Shown here in pieces: positions 1 to 12,181 of a stretch of 64,000 nucleotides of DNA. The DNA is taken from assembly GCF_932274485.2 (NCBI RefSeq), contig NC_065886.2, positions 19,109,501 through 19,173,500 on the forward strand, given 5' to 3'. A program made the translations under genes and the position numbers. How positions within the stretch are numbered: position 1 is the stretch's first letter; the number at the start of each line of letters is the position of its first letter. A model generated the notes under the pieces. The model did no database searches. It was not told where the DNA came from and was given only the letters and a program-made list of their open reading frames with translations. The stretch comes from Patella vulgata (lineage: Eukaryota > Mollusca > Gastropoda > Patellidae).

Positions 1-775
1 ACCCAAAGATCTCAGTTCCTTAATTTCCTGAATTAAGGCCCTTGATTGTACGAAAAATCACGTTTTTAGCTTGTGGACCCTATAGAGTTCATAATTTTTA
101 TCCGATTTAAAAAAACGTATTATTATATCACCGTTACACCCTAAGGACGACTAAGTTTGAATTTCATGAAAATCGGCCCAAAATTGACAGACAAAATGGC
201 CGCCGTTCATTCTCAAATAGCGTAAAAATATGGTATATCAAGGTTGTGGGCCCTATAGAGGTCACAATTTTTATCCGATTTTATAACCCAAAGATCTCGG
301 TTCCTTTTAATATTTGCCCATATCGGACCGTAACTTCCTGAATTATGGCCCCTAATTGTACGAAAAATCATGTTTTTAGCTTGTGGACCCATTAGAGGTC
401 ATAATTTTTATCCGATTTAAAAAAACGTATTATTATATTACCGTTCCACCCTAAGGACAGTTGAGTTTGAATTTTGTGAAAATCGACCCAAAATTGACAG
501 ACAAAATGGCCGCCGTTCGTTCTCAAATAGCGTAAAAATATGGTATATCAGGGTTGTGGACCCTGTAGAGATCACAATTTTTATCCGATTTTGTTGAAAC
601 TTGAAATGTAAGTTTATAACACAAAGATCTCAGTTCCTTTCGATATATGCGCATATCGAATTGTAATTTCCTGAATTATGGCCCTTGATTGTAGGAAAAA
701 TCACTTTCTTGTTAGCTTGTTCTCTATCCATCTCTCGAAAATGTGGGCGTATCCTGCCTGGCAGCCGCTGGTCAG
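1..775. repeat. Satellite-like repeat element, truncated by the window edge
   Basis: About two and a half degenerate units of roughly 300 bp are visible. Each has a block like CCTGAATTATGGCCC followed by TTTTTAGCTTGTGGACCC, then GTCACAATTTTTATCCGATT. The array ends at about 705-775 with a segment containing TGTGGGCGTATCCTGCCTGG. The same unit and the same end segment recur at 27352-29672, where a matching inverted end is also present. So this is the right-hand part of a second copy of one mobile element, not ordinary satellite. No coding capacity is seen. Confidence 0.75.
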
Positions 776-2038
776 CTTAGTGTAAGCAGAGATAATTAAT
801 TTGATTGGTTGATGCTTTGGGACACGATAACTTTAGTTCTAATTAAGTGGGAGTGAGGACACTTGATGTATAGTTTTATCACATAAATACCTTGACTAAG
901 TTTGATAATAAGCATTTTCTGCATAGGCTGGGGATTAATAAGCAATTTGATTGGTCAAGACTTTGGAACATAACAACTCTGCTTTTAATTGAGGTAGAAT
1001 GTTTAAATTTGATGTTGATGTTCATAAGGTGAATGTCTTGACTGAGTTCAATGATTAACATTTGGAGCTAAAGCTCAACAGAGCTAAGCAAGTTTATTGG
1101 TCGATGCTTTGGGGCCAGTTAACTATGATTCTATCTGATAGAGAGTAATGAAACTTGGTTGATAATCGGTTTGATTGCTTGATACTTTTGAAAAAAATAA
1201 ATGCGCGATTAATTAATATATGTCATCTATGTATTTTGGGATTTCGGCGGGGACACCAGCCTCACTGTTGGCTTGTTTAATCTCCCATAATGTATCTTTA
1301 ATGTTCCAGCAAAGTAAATATATGATATTTCATAAATGTTTTATGGTCCAACTTTTCCAAACGCCCCCCAAATTTTGAAATATCTAGTTAAAAGTGATTT
1401 CAAATATAAATTTGATATGTTATTATTCGAATAAGATAAACTGGCAATAAAACTGATTCCATTAAACAAAAGCAAAAACGGTCTTTTTATTTCTCCCCCC
1501 TCTAGATTGCAAAAGAAACCAATGATAAGTATGTCAGACAAAATCATACTCAAATTCGGCCGAAGGCAAACTGACATGATTAACATAATTCAATATGGCG
1601 ATCTTCAGGAGTTTTCGAAAAGCGATTTCTCTACTCAGTGTGTTTTAATGGCCGAAGGCAAAATGACGTGATTAACATAATTCAAATTTCAAACACAAAG
1701 TGGTTATGCAAGCGAAATGTGCCAAAAACATCGATTTTGAGAAAAATAAATTCAAAAATGTATTTTCAAAATTGTGTTGTGCTTTTCATGGTGTACCCTG
1801 TAGTTCTATGTACTCTGTAGTTTGCATCGCCACATGGATCAAAAGTGCCAACTATCAGACATTTTCAGTGTTGGGGTAAACTCGTCAGGCGTCCCCAATT
1901 GGACCGCCCCACGTCACTAGCTTATTTACTAAACATACGAAACATGTTGCAAAATGTTCAGCCAATTCACATGAATTAAAACAAAAACTTCAGACATTTT
2001 CAGTGGTGGGGTATCCCTGCCGGGCTGGGCGATTTACC
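776..2038. other. AT-rich intergenic stretch, no gene seen
   Basis: I see no convincing coding region. Between about 860 and 1170 there is a weak internal repeat in which phrases such as TTGATTGGTTGATGCTTTGG recur with changes every 100-150 bp, so it is probably an old degenerate tandem repeat. The motif CTCCCATAATGTATCTTTAA at about 1280 recurs near 52050, which shows a shared dispersed repeat. Confidence 0.4.
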
Positions 2039-5000
2039 TACACTGAAAAAAACTATTGTGTTGGATCCCAACACAAGGACTTGTGTTAAAAAATATTCTA
2101 CACAAGTTTTACATTGCATTATCACAAGTTTCTATTCTTTTCAATGTCTTAACACATACTTGTGTAGACTTATAAAATCTTGTGTGTGTTTTTTTTTCAT
2201 ATAATTAATTATGTCGAACTTTAAGATAATATTTATTATGTTACTTTATTATCTGAAATAATATGAATTTTTATTTTTTGAGAATCTGGATGGGATTGGG
2301 GAACTGGCTTAAGGTCCTGGCTTAGCCTATATGTAAAATCCCTTTTCCTGAATTTGAGTGTCAAGGAATTCACTTGATTTGTATAATATTTGTAATTATC
2401 TAAAACCTTATATTAATGATTACAAACATTAAGTAGACCTCGCCATGTATGTATAGTGCGATACGTATTTTACAGTATACTGATATAAAGAGTTTAAAGT
2501 TTTAGTCAATTATTATCTAATTATAAACTATTTATTTAATTAGACATAATAAAAGATTATTCTGATTTTACCCTTTGTTTATTTTTACATTTTGTCTCAG
2601 ATGATAGACAGGGACAGGTTATTACAATGTCTGATTGGAAGTGTCTGATTGATATCGCCCCAATAAAATTGACACATCAAAGAAAATTGTCGTAGGATAT
2701 TAAAATTAGAACAATAGTGTTATATCTGGGCGTGGAAATAGTCAAATTATTTTTTTTTAATTTAAATTAATTGGTTCATTAATTCAAATTTGACATTTAT
2801 TGCTTCCTGTAAATGACGAATCAAAATGAATTACTCTAAAAAAAAGGAAGAAATATTTATTGCAGTATTTTTTTTTTATTAAACCCTAATGTACGACAAA
2901 AATCAACTGTATTGAGCAGTGTGGTGGGGGTTGGGATGGCCTAGTGATCTAGAATGTCACGCTTCGACATATAGTTGGCTGGTCACCTCTGGCTTGCGGT
3001 TAAAATAGGGGCGCCTTCTCAACCTCGTGCGCTAAGATCGTTGTCTGCGATATCACCTTCGGTGGAAGCGGACGTTAAACACTAAGAACAACAGCAGCGG
3101 TGTGGTAATGTTCAGAAAACAAGAATATAAGGTTTGTGATTTTTGTATTTTTTAATACAATGTATTTATAATGCAAATTTTTCGTTTCGGTTAAAATAAA
3201 AATTACGCCCATTTTAATTGGCCGATTGACTTGTGGCTAACAGTTTTTGGCGGGCGGACAAACTGACCGAACAGTATATGTCGAGGGACTTGAGGTAGGC
3301 TAATTCAATAGCATAGCATAACCGCATGTGCATAATTGTCTTTGTGTTTGAATAATTATTAAAAAAAAAACAAAAAAAGCTCATTCTTCTGAGACACGCT
3401 CGACACAAATCATTCCTGAATTACAATTTTTGTTTTGTATTATTGTCGCCACTTTGAAAAAGAGACATGATCTACATTGGCTACATACATGTACATGTAG
3501 ATAGTTAACAACTAATTGGGTTCTACTTTTCAGATTGCAGTAGATTTTAGCAATACAATCCAGCGATAGTGCAGTCTAATTGCTTTGAAAGGAAATCTGA
3601 ATTCGTACAAATGACCTACAATAAAATCCAGGTGAATTAAGAAAATTATTCATGTATTTTCTTTAATTTGCAAATGCCCAGTGGCAGTTGTCTATAGACA
3701 AATAATAATCCAAACTTCAAATCAGTTATATTAATGGTATGTTGAATTTATTCAAATCATACCACCGAGAAATATATTTATCCAATTGCATAATAATAAA
3801 AACTTGACTTCTATTATTTTATTTCTTCAGGCCAAGAACATGGGAAAATTGCCCTGTATCACTGCCAACTATAAGGAACAGGGGGTCTTGATCTGAAATG
3901 ATAATAAAAAGTAAGACTTTTTTAATACATATATTAAACTTAATAGGGTTGATATGGTTCTCAGATATGTTACTGTGTAGACCTACAGACTGTACAAAAC
4001 CCATTTATACTCTGGCTATTAGGTTATTTTGCTCACAGAGAAGCTGGTGTGTAACAATCAGCAACAGATGTAAACTTCAAATAAACATAGCTGTTTGGAT
4101 AATTGCTTGGTCTGGTTCTAGACTCATACAATGCCATCAAACTGGTCATTTGATTCAATGTGCAAATTGTTGATGCATGCAATTTGAGTTTGAAAGAGGA
4201 GTAAGCAATAATGGTACCTGACTAAAATTACTTTCCATTGCATTCACATGTAACCATACATATGAGTCTCAAAATAATATCTATTGTTAAATTATTCTCT
4301 TATCAATAATTAATAGTAACAGTCGATAATTATAAAAATGTATTATTGTATGATGAAATCAACATTTATTTTTTAAACAATTGGTGAACATTTCGAATGT
4401 TATATATGAGAAGGTTTTATTCATCAATATTTTTTTTTACAAATTTTTAATATTCTCCATTTTTTTGTTTTTATGCTTTATCTATGTTATTAGTTTGGTT
4501 GTCATTAGATATATTTAAAATGTATATTTCGGGAGCAGAGGGTAGGGATATTGTGCACATATCTATTATATTATCAGTTCTTTTTAAGGTTAATTGTCAA
4601 AAGATATTTAAATAGCTCTTTTTTATTTTGTGATTGGGGAGTGGGGATGGGGAGTTTTGTTATTATTGAACACAATTTTATTAGTATTGGAATGAACTTT
4701 GTTAATTAATATTCCAAATGTCTCAGTGTTTGTTTTGTCGTTTTTTTTTTAAAAAAAATGTAAATAGCTATTGTTTACTCACTGTATAACACAATTTTAT
4801 TAGTAGTGGAATTAACTTTGTTTATTAACCTTCGAGATATCTGTTTAGTATTGATTTGGCATTAATTTAATTTTTCATATCATTTATTGAATAAATAATA
4901 ATTTAACAAACAAAATTATTGTTATGTCATTTAGTAAACATTACAGTTTAAACAGAACAAACGGGTGGGGGCTGCATGGGAAAGGATGCTATACTGGATA

Positions 5001-5186
5001 TATATTGGTACAATACAACACAAGTTTTTGTTGGTGGTTATACACAAGTTTCAGAAATTTCCACACAAGTTTCAGAAATTTCAACACAAGTAATGTGTAT
5101 ATTTTCACACAAGTTTGTATTGTTTGATAAATTTTAAGTTTTGTGTTGTTACTCAACACCACAAAATCAACAAAAACTGAGCCATC
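2039..5186. mobile_element. Candidate non-autonomous DNA transposon with subterminal ACACAAG clusters
   Basis: The left edge begins CACTGAAAAAAACTATTGTG. The right edge, read on the opposite strand, has CAGTTTTTGTTGA followed by a similar TGTTG...CAACACAA arrangement. Both ends carry dense copies of the short motif ACACAAGT, at about 2070-2190 and 5015-5115. Clustered subterminal motifs are typical of hAT-like and related DNA transposons, where they bind transposase. No transposase is encoded inside. A SINE lies at 2930-3096. The terminal match is imperfect and no target duplication was confirmed, so the boundaries are tentative. Confidence 0.4.
2930..3096 (+). repeat. SINE-like element
   Basis: A tRNA-like head containing GATGGCCTAGTGATCTAG resembles an RNA polymerase III A box. 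The element ends with GGAAGCGGACGTTAAACAC and an AAC-rich tail, a form common among molluscan SINEs. The B box is weak. Target duplications were not resolved. Confidence 0.5.
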
Positions 5187-5808
5187 TCCCATCCGCTTCT
5201 GTAAACAGTTCATTGACAGGTCACCCTACCAAATCAGACGAGATTGGCGGATATTATTAGTTGCGCTAATAATATTAATTTTAAAAAATCTTGGCGTTGA
5301 ACGTGTTTATGGTTACTTGCAATTTGATAATACCTTTAGAGTGCGTAAAGTTGAGGATAACTTAATAAGGCGGTTTTACAAGGATCATTCATTTTAAGGT
5401 CGGATACCTTAATCGTCCATCAAAAAAAAAAAAAAAAAAAAAAGTTGCCCAAGGTAGGTTACGGTGGATTTTTTTTTCTTGAGATACTATGTACATACCT
5501 TCTTGCAAAAATCATTTGTTTTGGATTTTTTCCCCAGGTTGGAGTGTCTCCTACCAGTCTACTTGGTTAATACTGACTAATTAGAGAAACTATACCAGTT
5601 TCGCATTAAGAAAGTAAGATTGTTACATATATGTACATATTTTTCTTCTGTTCTTCGCATCGGATTGATGAGTTCAATATTCCAGTTCAATAGCTAATCT
5701 AAATGCAATTGAAACAATTCAATAAAAAAAAAAATCAGTGGCTCAAAGTTGTTTATTGTTACTTCAAATTCTTCTTCTTATTTTTTCATAAATGAAAGCT
5801 TACTTTAA
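5187..5808. other. Intergenic stretch, no gene seen
   Basis: AT-rich sequence with a run of about 21 A residues near 5424-5444 that could be the tail of an unrecognised retroposon. Short open frames here lack any recognisable motif. Confidence 0.35.
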
Positions 5809-6575
5809 TATACCTTTCAAAAAAAGTTGGGTATATTCAGAAACAATACAAAACCGCGGAAATACACTGCTGTTGTTTTTATTAGAGGTAACCACAGTAT
5901 GTTAATAACAGGCCAATAACCTACAAGTTCGTATGGGCGGTTTATCTGACGGCCCCATTTCACTCGCAAAGAGATACACTGTCAAAAGTGAAAATGGACG
6001 TTTTTGATTTTTGTCTTAATAATGAATAATTGCTCCACCAATGCTCAGACATTCAGCAATTCGTCGTGGCATGCTCCTAATCAACCGTCCAATCACGATT
6101 TGGAACAATGTGGCCCACTCCTCTTGTAGTGCCACGGCCGATTCTTGCAGTGATGTCGGTTGACGTTGATGTCGAACACGTCTCCACATTCAGAAGATTT
6201 TTGTGGTATGTTCCTAATCAACCGTCCAATCACGATTTGGGGCAATCTGACACACTCCTCTTGCAGTGCCACGGAAGATTCTTGCATAGTTGTCGGTTGA
6301 CGTTGACATCGCCGAACACGTCACCCGATCATTTCCCAGACATGCTCTATAGGAAAAAGGTCAGGCCTCATGGCTGGCTAAGGCATATGGACAATATGGT
6401 GACGCTGGTGGTAGTCATTCACGACACAAGCAAGAACCGATTGGAAAGCAAACATGGATAGTATAGGTTGAACATACTCTCAAAGCATGTCAAGTGTCCA
6501 TGGCTATTTATCATATCACAACCTGCATAGGTATTTGCATTTTAATATCCCCTATTTTTTTTTAAAGAGTATAAT
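5809..6575 (-). mobile_element. Tc1-like transposon, internally deleted copy
   Basis: Both ends carry related terminal inverted repeats: TATACCTTTCAAAAAAAG at the left, and on the right ATATCCCCTATTTTTTT followed by AAAGAGTATA. Between them, on the minus strand, lies the C-terminal coding end of a Tc1-type transposase, around 6040-6350, with no complete DDE core. The segment around 6100-6300 contains a second diverged copy of the same transposase end, so the remnant is itself rearranged. It belongs to the same family as the fragment ending at 17912 but lies in the opposite orientation. Confidence 0.7.
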
Positions 6576-8599
6576 ATAACATAAATCAAGTCTTTAAATG
6601 GTTCATAGTGATTCAATGAAATGTCAAGATCACATTTCTCTGATCATTTTCGGTTTCATCCGAAAACACGTCAACATTACATTATTCAAGAAACCCTGTC
6701 ACTCAACCTGATATAGACAGTGAAAATCAGTTTAAAAAAAACAAACCATAATAGTCACTCACATTTCTTCTACTCTCTTATACAATGACATGTTTGTATT
6801 TTTTGGCTCCATATCAAGGAATATATAATTTTTCTCTAAATATAGTATGGTTTGCTGAAAAAATCGCACCCAATCACCTTCACTCATTACCTTCGCCATT
6901 TTCAACCAAAGCTAGATTAGTGTCATTCTGAACATCATTTTGACCCTGATAATGAATTTTAGGAGTGCAAAATTCATTATCAGGACCAAAATGATGTTCA
7001 GAATGACATAGTCTTTGAATATGCTTTTCCATGTCTGTCTTGAAAATAGACGATTTGGGGCGCTATCTTGGATTTCCGCCATCTTGGATTCTCTCAATCT
7101 CATTTAAGATAGTTGGAATGGACTCTACATACCTGAAAAGCATACAATAGACACATTATAAGCCATACCTGACCTTTCTAAGTGATCTGTCAAGCTCAAA
7201 ACGTCCGAAAATCCCCCAAATCGTCGCAATTTTGGAAAAATATTACAGTGTAAGTTTGACCCCGAGTGGACTTCGGTGACGGGTAGAAACCTTAGAAATT
7301 ACGAAAAAAGTGAGAAGTGAAACACCCTAATGTCTATCCAATCTTACAGTAATTAAAAGTTGGTCTGAACATGAACAGCTAACGCTAACATAAATAAATG
7401 TTTTTAGGCTTTATGACCATTAATTGATCCATACTCCGAATCTCTCCCGACTCCGGAAACTCTACCCTGAATGCTCTTAAAAATAAAGTAACTAAACGAA
7501 AAAGGAACATATCTAAAATGGTATACAGATTCAATGAACAAATAAATCCCAAACCGAATGAAAATGATAAATAAGGTTGATTATAAATGAACATATATGT
7601 AAATACTTAACACCAACACGTTATGTGCGCTATGTTATTTCAAAATGTATATTGAATAAAAAAAAATGCTGGTTGTTTACTGTTTACATTTTACCCACAA
7701 ACTTTTGTAGTTCTAACTTGATTATTACCAATAAATTTTTTTATTCGAGTTGCCAAAATGACATGGAAACTTACAAAGCTATGAACGAAATGATATGAAA
7801 TAATGCTATATCCTGATGAAAGTTTCACTAGCGTTATTCTATTCTACTAATACAATGATGATATTGTAGTTATTAATTCAGTCTATTATATGTATATTGA
7901 ATATCTTATTCTATACTAGAATCAAATGAATTACACTGAAATATCGTTCTCAACAATGAAAAGAACTATGTTATTGAAAATATTTGCGATAAAACTTAAG
8001 CATTACTTGAATAGCACACTTTCATTCATTTGTCCCTATTACTGTAGAATTAAGTTCCATCGGAGTGCAAAAAAATATTACTTAAATTACTATCTACGAG
8101 CTCTACACTCTTGCATATATAATTATAAATCCTCATGTCCACTAATACTGTTTTTTAATTACTAGCTTTCAAAACATGAAATCTCATCTCAATTAAAAGA
8201 AAGTAATCTAACTGCTGGAGATGTTTGACTCATACCTCGATATAATTATGAATTGGTTCTTAACTGTGATTATAAATATTATTTTTTTGATGTTTTTTTT
8301 ATTGTTTTGTAATATATTGTATATTTGTTTATCACCTTTTCAGTATTCTATTTATCAAACCTCTTGAAGTGTAAAATGTAACAATTTCATATTTAAAGTA
8401 ACTTTTAGTTTAAATTCATCTCTCGCTATGGATACATACCTATATAGATATAAATATATGTTTGATTGCTCCGATTTTACATGTGAACGCAAAATATTAA
8501 TGATATTTGGCCTCTCAAACGGAACAATCAACATACCTTATATGTGATCTTACATCCTATCTCGTGTTATGTTATAACTATTCATCTCTTGCTTATAAT
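6576..8599. other. AT-rich intergenic stretch with one strong hairpin
   Basis: Apart from the hairpin at 6921-7008 I see no supported gene. Phrases near 7060-7090 (CGCCATCTTGGATT) resemble motifs that recur in molluscan non-coding repeats. From about 7600 the sequence becomes very AT-rich and may include the decayed 5' part of the LINE that follows. Confidence 0.35.
6921..7008. repeat. Near-perfect 40-bp hairpin
   Basis: The arm 6921-6960 pairs with 6968-7007 at about 38 of 40 positions, around a loop of about 7 nt. The high identity suggests a recent palindromic duplication or a very short foldback element. No terminal target duplication was recognised. Confidence 0.8.
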
Positions 8600-8824
8600 T
8601 AAAACTTTGCTAATTGTCGGTTGCACAGAACAAAACCCTGGCCCGTTAAATACATTAAGTTCATTTCCATTGTTCACAATAATGTCTATAGCCTATTGCC
8701 AAATTAGATATAATTGAAGCTGAATTCTCTAACCATGATATAATATGTATTACTGAATCTCATTTAGACAACACTATTAAAGATTCGTAGATTTTACTGC
8801 CAGGTTATAAAAGTCCTGTTAGAT

Positions 8825-9946
8825 TTGATAGAAACAGGCATGGGGGTGGGGTTGTTGTCCTATATTAAAAATAATCTACACTTTCAGATTAGGCATAATC
8901 TCATAAACACTGATATTAAATTAATATTTATAGACATATTTAATGACCAAGCCAAATTCTTACTCGGGGTAATTTACAGACCTCCAAATACAAGGGTTGC
9001 CTTTTGGGATATATTTTATGATACGTTATCAAATGCATTAGACAGTGGTTCTTTTCTTATCCTAACAAGGGATTTTAATATCAACATTTTAAGTAATTCA
9101 AGTAATTGTGTTAAATTTAAAAAACTATTACAAAGATTAAATCTTGAAAATCTGATAAATGAACCGACTAATTTCACAACGCTATCCGGGTCATGTATTG
9201 ATCTTTTTATTACTAATAAGAAATCACTTATATCAGATATTAATGTTAATGCTCCTATATGCAGTACACATTCACCAATAATATTATCTTTTAAACTAAA
9301 AACATTCAAACAATTAAAATACAAAAGGACTATTATAAATTATAAACTTCCAGATTATGAAGGTTTAAATGAATTATTAAATGTCGATTGGACAAATCAC
9401 GTTTTTAATAATGATGATATCATCATTTTAGCTGTTTTAAATAAAGCTTTATTACAGTATATCCCAACAAAAGTAGTAAATATAAGACCAAATGATAAGC
9501 CATTTATGAATAACGCCATACGTATACAAATTCGAAAACGAAATAGAGCCCACAAACGCGCCAAAAAAACTAATAATCCTAATCATTGGCTATTATTTAG
9601 AAAAATACGAAATGAAGTAGTAACATTAATCAGGAAGGCTAAAAATAATTTTAAAGACAAATTAGAAAAAGAAATAAATAATAAAACCCGGCCACCAAAT
9701 AAATGGTGGAAAATAGCAAAATTAAATGATGAACCCGATCTTCCAAACTTTTCCTCTCGCAGTAACAACGCATTACAGACATTTGTTATAAGTGAACAAG
9801 AAGTAAAAGACCAGTTACTAATTCTTAACTGCTCAAAACCTTCTGGCCCCGATAATATAAGTCCAGCTGTACTGAAAAAGTTAACTCCCTCCATCACCAG
9901 CCCTCTCACCATATGTTTTAATCTTTCATTAGAACTCCAATTATAA
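8825..9946 (+). pseudogene. LINE endonuclease plus start of reverse transcriptase, partial frame
   Basis: This 373-residue frame covers most of an APE-type endonuclease and the linker into the reverse transcriptase. It lacks the N-terminal endonuclease block, which lies in other frames from about 8600. Visible motifs are GVIYRPPN, RDFNIN and STHSPIILSF, then a basic helix-rich linker and the reverse transcriptase entry motif KPSGPDNISP. The catalytic Asp/Asn block is altered (TRDFN), so the enzyme is probably inactive. It ends in a stop before the polymerase core. Confidence 0.8.
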
Positions 9947-10360
9947 ACTGATTTTTGTAAGACTTCACATATCATTGCAGCGTATAAAGGAAAGGGTAAT
10001 CCGCATTACGCTGAAAACTATAAACCAATTTAATTAACATGCTCATTATGTAAAATATTAGAGAAAATCTTATTCAAACATCTTTACAATTTTATAAAAG
10101 AAAATACATGTAACCTTTTATATAAGTATCAATCTGGTTTTCAACCAAACGATTCTACAATAAATCAACTTTTAGAAATCTATGATGTTATAATAAGTAA
10201 TCTCGATAAAGGAAAGCAAGCGTTTGATAAAGTTTGACATGCAAGTTTATTGACTAAATTGAAACAATATGGAATTAATAAAAAGAATATGTAATTGGAT
10301 TGAACACTATTTAAGTAATAGACAACAATGCGTAGTTTTAGAAAGTTTTAAATCAAATTA

Positions 10361-10720
10361 TTGCATACTAATTCTGGATTCCCCCAAGGAAGTGTACTGG
10401 GTCCTTTTTTATTTTTAATTTACTTAAACGATATCTCCGATAATACTTACACCATACGACTATTTGTCGATGATACTTCACTTTTTACAATTATTCATAA
10501 TGATCCTCTAAGTAGCGCGAACTCTATAAGTAAAAATCGGGGTATTGTCTCATCGTGGGCTAAACAGTGGTGTGTAACTTTTAGCCCCAAGAAAACTAAA
10601 AATATTACTTTTACTAGGAAAAATACAATCCATCCAGACGTTGTTTCCGGAAATATAAAAGTTGAAAACGTAAACACTCATTGTCATTTGGGATTAACAT
10701 TTCAGTCAAATGCACTATAG
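10361..10720 (+). pseudogene. LINE reverse transcriptase core fragment
   Basis: The frame holds the palm region of a non-LTR reverse transcriptase: the GFPQGSVLGP block, the LIYLNDIS block, and FVDDTSLF, which stands for the catalytic FADD motif. The Ala-to-Val change next to the two Asp residues keeps both metal ligands. The frame is cut off before the thumb, consistent with a dead element. Confidence 0.8.
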
Positions 10721-10897
10721 TCAAAACAAATTTCAAATATATACCAGAAAGCTTGTGGTCGACTAAATATTTTGCGCATACTGAAATATAAAATTAATAG
10801 AATTTCACTTTAAAAAATTTATCTTGCTTTTATTCGCCCGATTTTAGAATATGCTGATATTGTATGGGATAACTGTTCAAAGAAGGATTCTGATCTA

Positions 10898-11446
10898 TTG
10901 GAAAGTGTTCAAACTGAAGCAGGTAGAATAATAACTGGCCTTAGAAGAAATTCATCTAAAAACAATTTATACAAAGAGCTTCGGTGGGAATCGCTGTCTA
11001 ATTGTAGAATAAAACACAAACTAATTTACTTATATAAAATAAAGAACAATTTAGGCCCAACTTATCTGACTGAAATCTTTAAAACATTTGAATCTTTAGT
11101 ACCAACTTATCATCGTAATGAAAATCAGAACCTCAATCCAGCATTTTGTAAAACCAAATCGTATTCTAATAGTTTCTTTCACTGCACAATTAAACGATGG
11201 AACAATTTACCGGAAAACATTAAAACCCCACAAACGTTAAGCACATTTAAATCGGGCCTTTCACGTGTATACCCATTATCTAGACCACCATTATATTATA
11301 ATACTGGAAATAGGAAAGAAAATATTATCCATTGCCAATTAAGAAATAAAGCTAGTAATTTAAATAACCATTTATTCTACCATTTTATTAGTGAAACAAA
11401 AGTGTGTCCTCGATGTAATTCTACAGACGAAGATAATTACCATTAA
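10898..11446 (+). pseudogene. LINE C-terminal domain fragment
   Basis: The sequence matches the C-terminal part of CR1/L2-like polymerases: a VQTEAGRIITGLRR block, a KLIYLYKI helix, WNNLPENIK, and the beginning of the terminal zinc knuckle (CPRCNSTDEDNYH). The knuckle continues past a stop and is then interrupted by the SINE at 11480. Confidence 0.75.
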
Positions 11447-11479
11447 TTTTTCATATGTCCAGCTAACTCTGCCCAAAGA

Positions 11480-11770
11480 GAGAGAGAGAGAGAGACAGAG
11501 AAATGGGGTTTAACGTCCACTCAACACAAACTAGGTCATTTCGGGACTAACATATGGTTTTAATTTCATTTCAATAAATCGCTTGCGCATAGGGGTCTTT
11601 AGCAGTGGGAGGAAACCGGAGGACCCGGAGAAAACCCACGAGGTTGGACAGGCGACCCTACTCCTTGTCACGTACAACCGGGGATTCGAAACCACGCCAG
11701 TCGACTCAATGACAGACTTTATGATACAGCGCGCGCACGCTAACCATTCAGCCACCCCCCCCCCCCCCCC
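11480..11770 (-). repeat. tRNA-derived SINE with 13-bp target duplication
   Basis: Read on the minus strand it starts after a G-run with a tRNA-like head: A box TGGCTGAATGGTTAGC and B box GGTTTCGAATCCCC. A body follows and it ends AAACCCCATTTC with a CT-repeat tail. The host sequence CTCTGCCCAAAGA is duplicated at 11467-11479 and 11771-11783, which defines the insertion exactly. It landed inside the older LINE. A second copy of the family is at 46612-46872. Confidence 0.92.
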
Positions 11771-12181
11771 CTCTGCCCAAAGAACAATTCTCCAAACTAA
11801 TTTACACCACCTCAAACAAAATGTTACAATTAACCTAATCTTATACCAATTTTAACATATTTAACATAGTGCAAAAATACATTAAAGATAGCAAGAGATT
11901 TTAACACTTTAACATTTAATATTTTTTTACAATATGCAATACTTTTTATCTGATATAAATTCCATAATCTAAAATGAAAATGTAATACCCTACGATTAGA
12001 CTCCAAGAAATGTATGTATGTTTGTAACTCACTGTCTATACATATGTCCACCTTTGCCTATTGTAAACATAAGATATAACTGTTTGATATGTTTGGAGAG
12101 AACTTATTTAGGCTTTTGCCTGTTGTTCAACCCAGTTCAGTTTATTGAATAAAATATTGTTTAAACTAAACTAAACTAAAT

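Larger units (their letters stand above)
8600..12181 (+). mobile_element. Non-LTR retrotransposon (CR1/L2-group), decayed, split by a SINE
   Basis: The parts lie in order. A leader encodes an NPGP motif at 8634-8645. An APE-type endonuclease follows in the open frame 8825-9946, with RDFNIN in place of the usual GDFN and a late THSPI motif in place of SDH. A reverse transcriptase region at 10361-10720 has PQGSVLGPFLFLIYLNDI and FVDDTSLF, the usual ADD being VDD. A C-terminal region at 10898-11446 ends in a CPRC zinc-knuckle start. The coding region is broken several times between 9946 and 10900. The 3' end at about 12150-12181 is a short ACTAA repeat tail. A minus-strand SINE interrupts it at 11480-11770. 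Confidence 0.85.

Noticed and set aside
5143-5397. 84-residue gene
   Set aside because: The start lies in the right end of the candidate transposon and no motif is recognisable.
6921-7008. MicroRNA precursor
   Set aside because: The arms are almost perfectly complementary over their full length with no typical bulges, and there is no evidence of conservation. Kept only as a hairpin.
11697-11766. tRNA gene on the minus strand
   Set aside because: The A and B boxes belong to the SINE head. The cloverleaf stems do not close and the body continues into the SINE.
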